Part shown: positions 63,771 through 64,000 of the stretch, piece by piece
Layout of the letters: each line of letters opens with the position of its first letter
Numbering within the stretch: the first letter of the stretch is position 1
NCBI RefSeq assembly: GCF_000179595.2
Contig: NZ_JH556658.1
Span: 204,528 to 268,527, forward strand
Length of the DNA stretch: 64,000 nt
Direction: 5' to 3'
Origin: Acetivibrio cellulolyticus CD2
GTDB taxonomy: Bacteria; Bacillota; Clostridia; Acetivibrionales; Acetivibrionaceae
The notes under the pieces: model-generated
Seen by the model: only the letters and a program-made list of their open reading frames with translations
Told to the model about the DNA's origin: nothing
Database searches by the model: none
Translations under genes and position numbers: made by a program

Positions 63771-64000
63771 ATGATCAGAAATGAAGAACTAGAAACAGCT
63801 TTAAAGCGGCATGAAATGATAGCACCGCTTTTGATTCCGGGGCTTGATGAATCAGAAAAGCGAAGGATACGCAGAGAAATCCTTGAAAGAGAAGGTATAT
63901 CAGAAAGAACTCTCAGGCGGTACGTTGCTGCATACCGGGAGAACAATTATGAGGGACTTCTGAAAAAGACACGCCAAGACATTGGGAAGACCAAAGCGAT
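63771..64000 (+). CDS. Transposase N-terminus, runs off the right edge
   Basis: Open from ATG 63771 to the window end (76 codons). AGGAGGGG lies five bases upstream. The reading starts MIRNEELETALKRHEMIAPL, followed by LDESEKRRIRREILEREGI and SERTLRRYVAAYRENNYEGL, a helix-turn-helix as in Mu/IS481-type DDE transposases. The catalytic part lies outside the window. With the DUF6431 gene it forms one insertion element. Confidence 0.8.
   Translation, partial: MIRNEELETALKRHEMIAPLLIPGLDESEKRRIRREILEREGISERTLRRYVAAYRENNYEGLLKKTRQDIGKTKA

Overview
The window looks like chromosomal DNA of a low-GC, cellulosome-producing clostridium (Acetivibrio/Pseudobacteroides/Ruminiclostridium type). Base composition and AGGAGG-type ribosome sites suggest a Gram-positive anaerobe. 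Two proteins end in duplicated Ca-binding dockerin repeats, one protein carries four cohesin domains, a GH11 xylanase enters at the left edge, and a SigI/RsgI-type regulator, a gene family tied to cellulosome control, is present. The species assignment is inference. No rRNA, tRNA or CRISPR array was recognised.

Layout. 1-11 kb: partial GH11 xylanase, two tandem solute-binding proteins with a stalk domain, an alpha/beta hydrolase, a single-chain SigI-RsgI fusion, a GGDEF/HD-GYP protein and a dockerin-bearing M6 protease. 11-25 kb: a two-gene putative DNA-repair radical SAM operon, an SBP-PAS-GGDEF-EAL sensor, an ACT protein with a UPF0210 protein, a probable small RNA, an ECF sigma/anti-sigma pair, a dockerin-bearing pectinesterase, a membrane MutS-like ATPase, and the rtcB-prfH RNA-repair/ribosome-rescue operon, which has a structured leader with its own 12-codon ORF. 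25-32 kb: a RelB/RelE-type toxin-antitoxin pair, decayed gene pieces, unknown membrane proteins, a 1121-residue helical-repeat protein and a 94-bp inverted-repeat element. 32-39 kb, minus strand: four-cohesin scaffoldin, leucine-rich-repeat surface protein, SGNH hydrolase. 39-40 kb: PadR regulator with a HAAS-domain membrane protein.

40.5-50.8 kb is the most striking block. It is a tight operon encoding a kleisin-like protein (JetA/DUF5716 type), a small Kite-like protein (DUF6063 type), a 1459-residue SMC/MukB-like ATPase and a SNF2 helicase, followed by a UPF0158 protein. It resembles the Wadjet plasmid-defence system, but the JetD nuclease is missing and a SNF2 motor occupies the fourth position. 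An IS200/IS605-like end fragment lies upstream and a graveyard of broken genes (a frameshifted unknown, CotJC, ParA, group II intron-like scraps) lies downstream, which fits a defence or mobile-DNA hotspot.

51-64 kb is a patchwork of unknown or lineage-specific small genes, several visibly damaged: a DUF4291 gene with an amber codon where the family has Trp, a split ParB-like gene, and a small lipoprotein that may be cut short by an insertion element. That element encodes a DUF6431 protein and a transposase that runs off the right edge.
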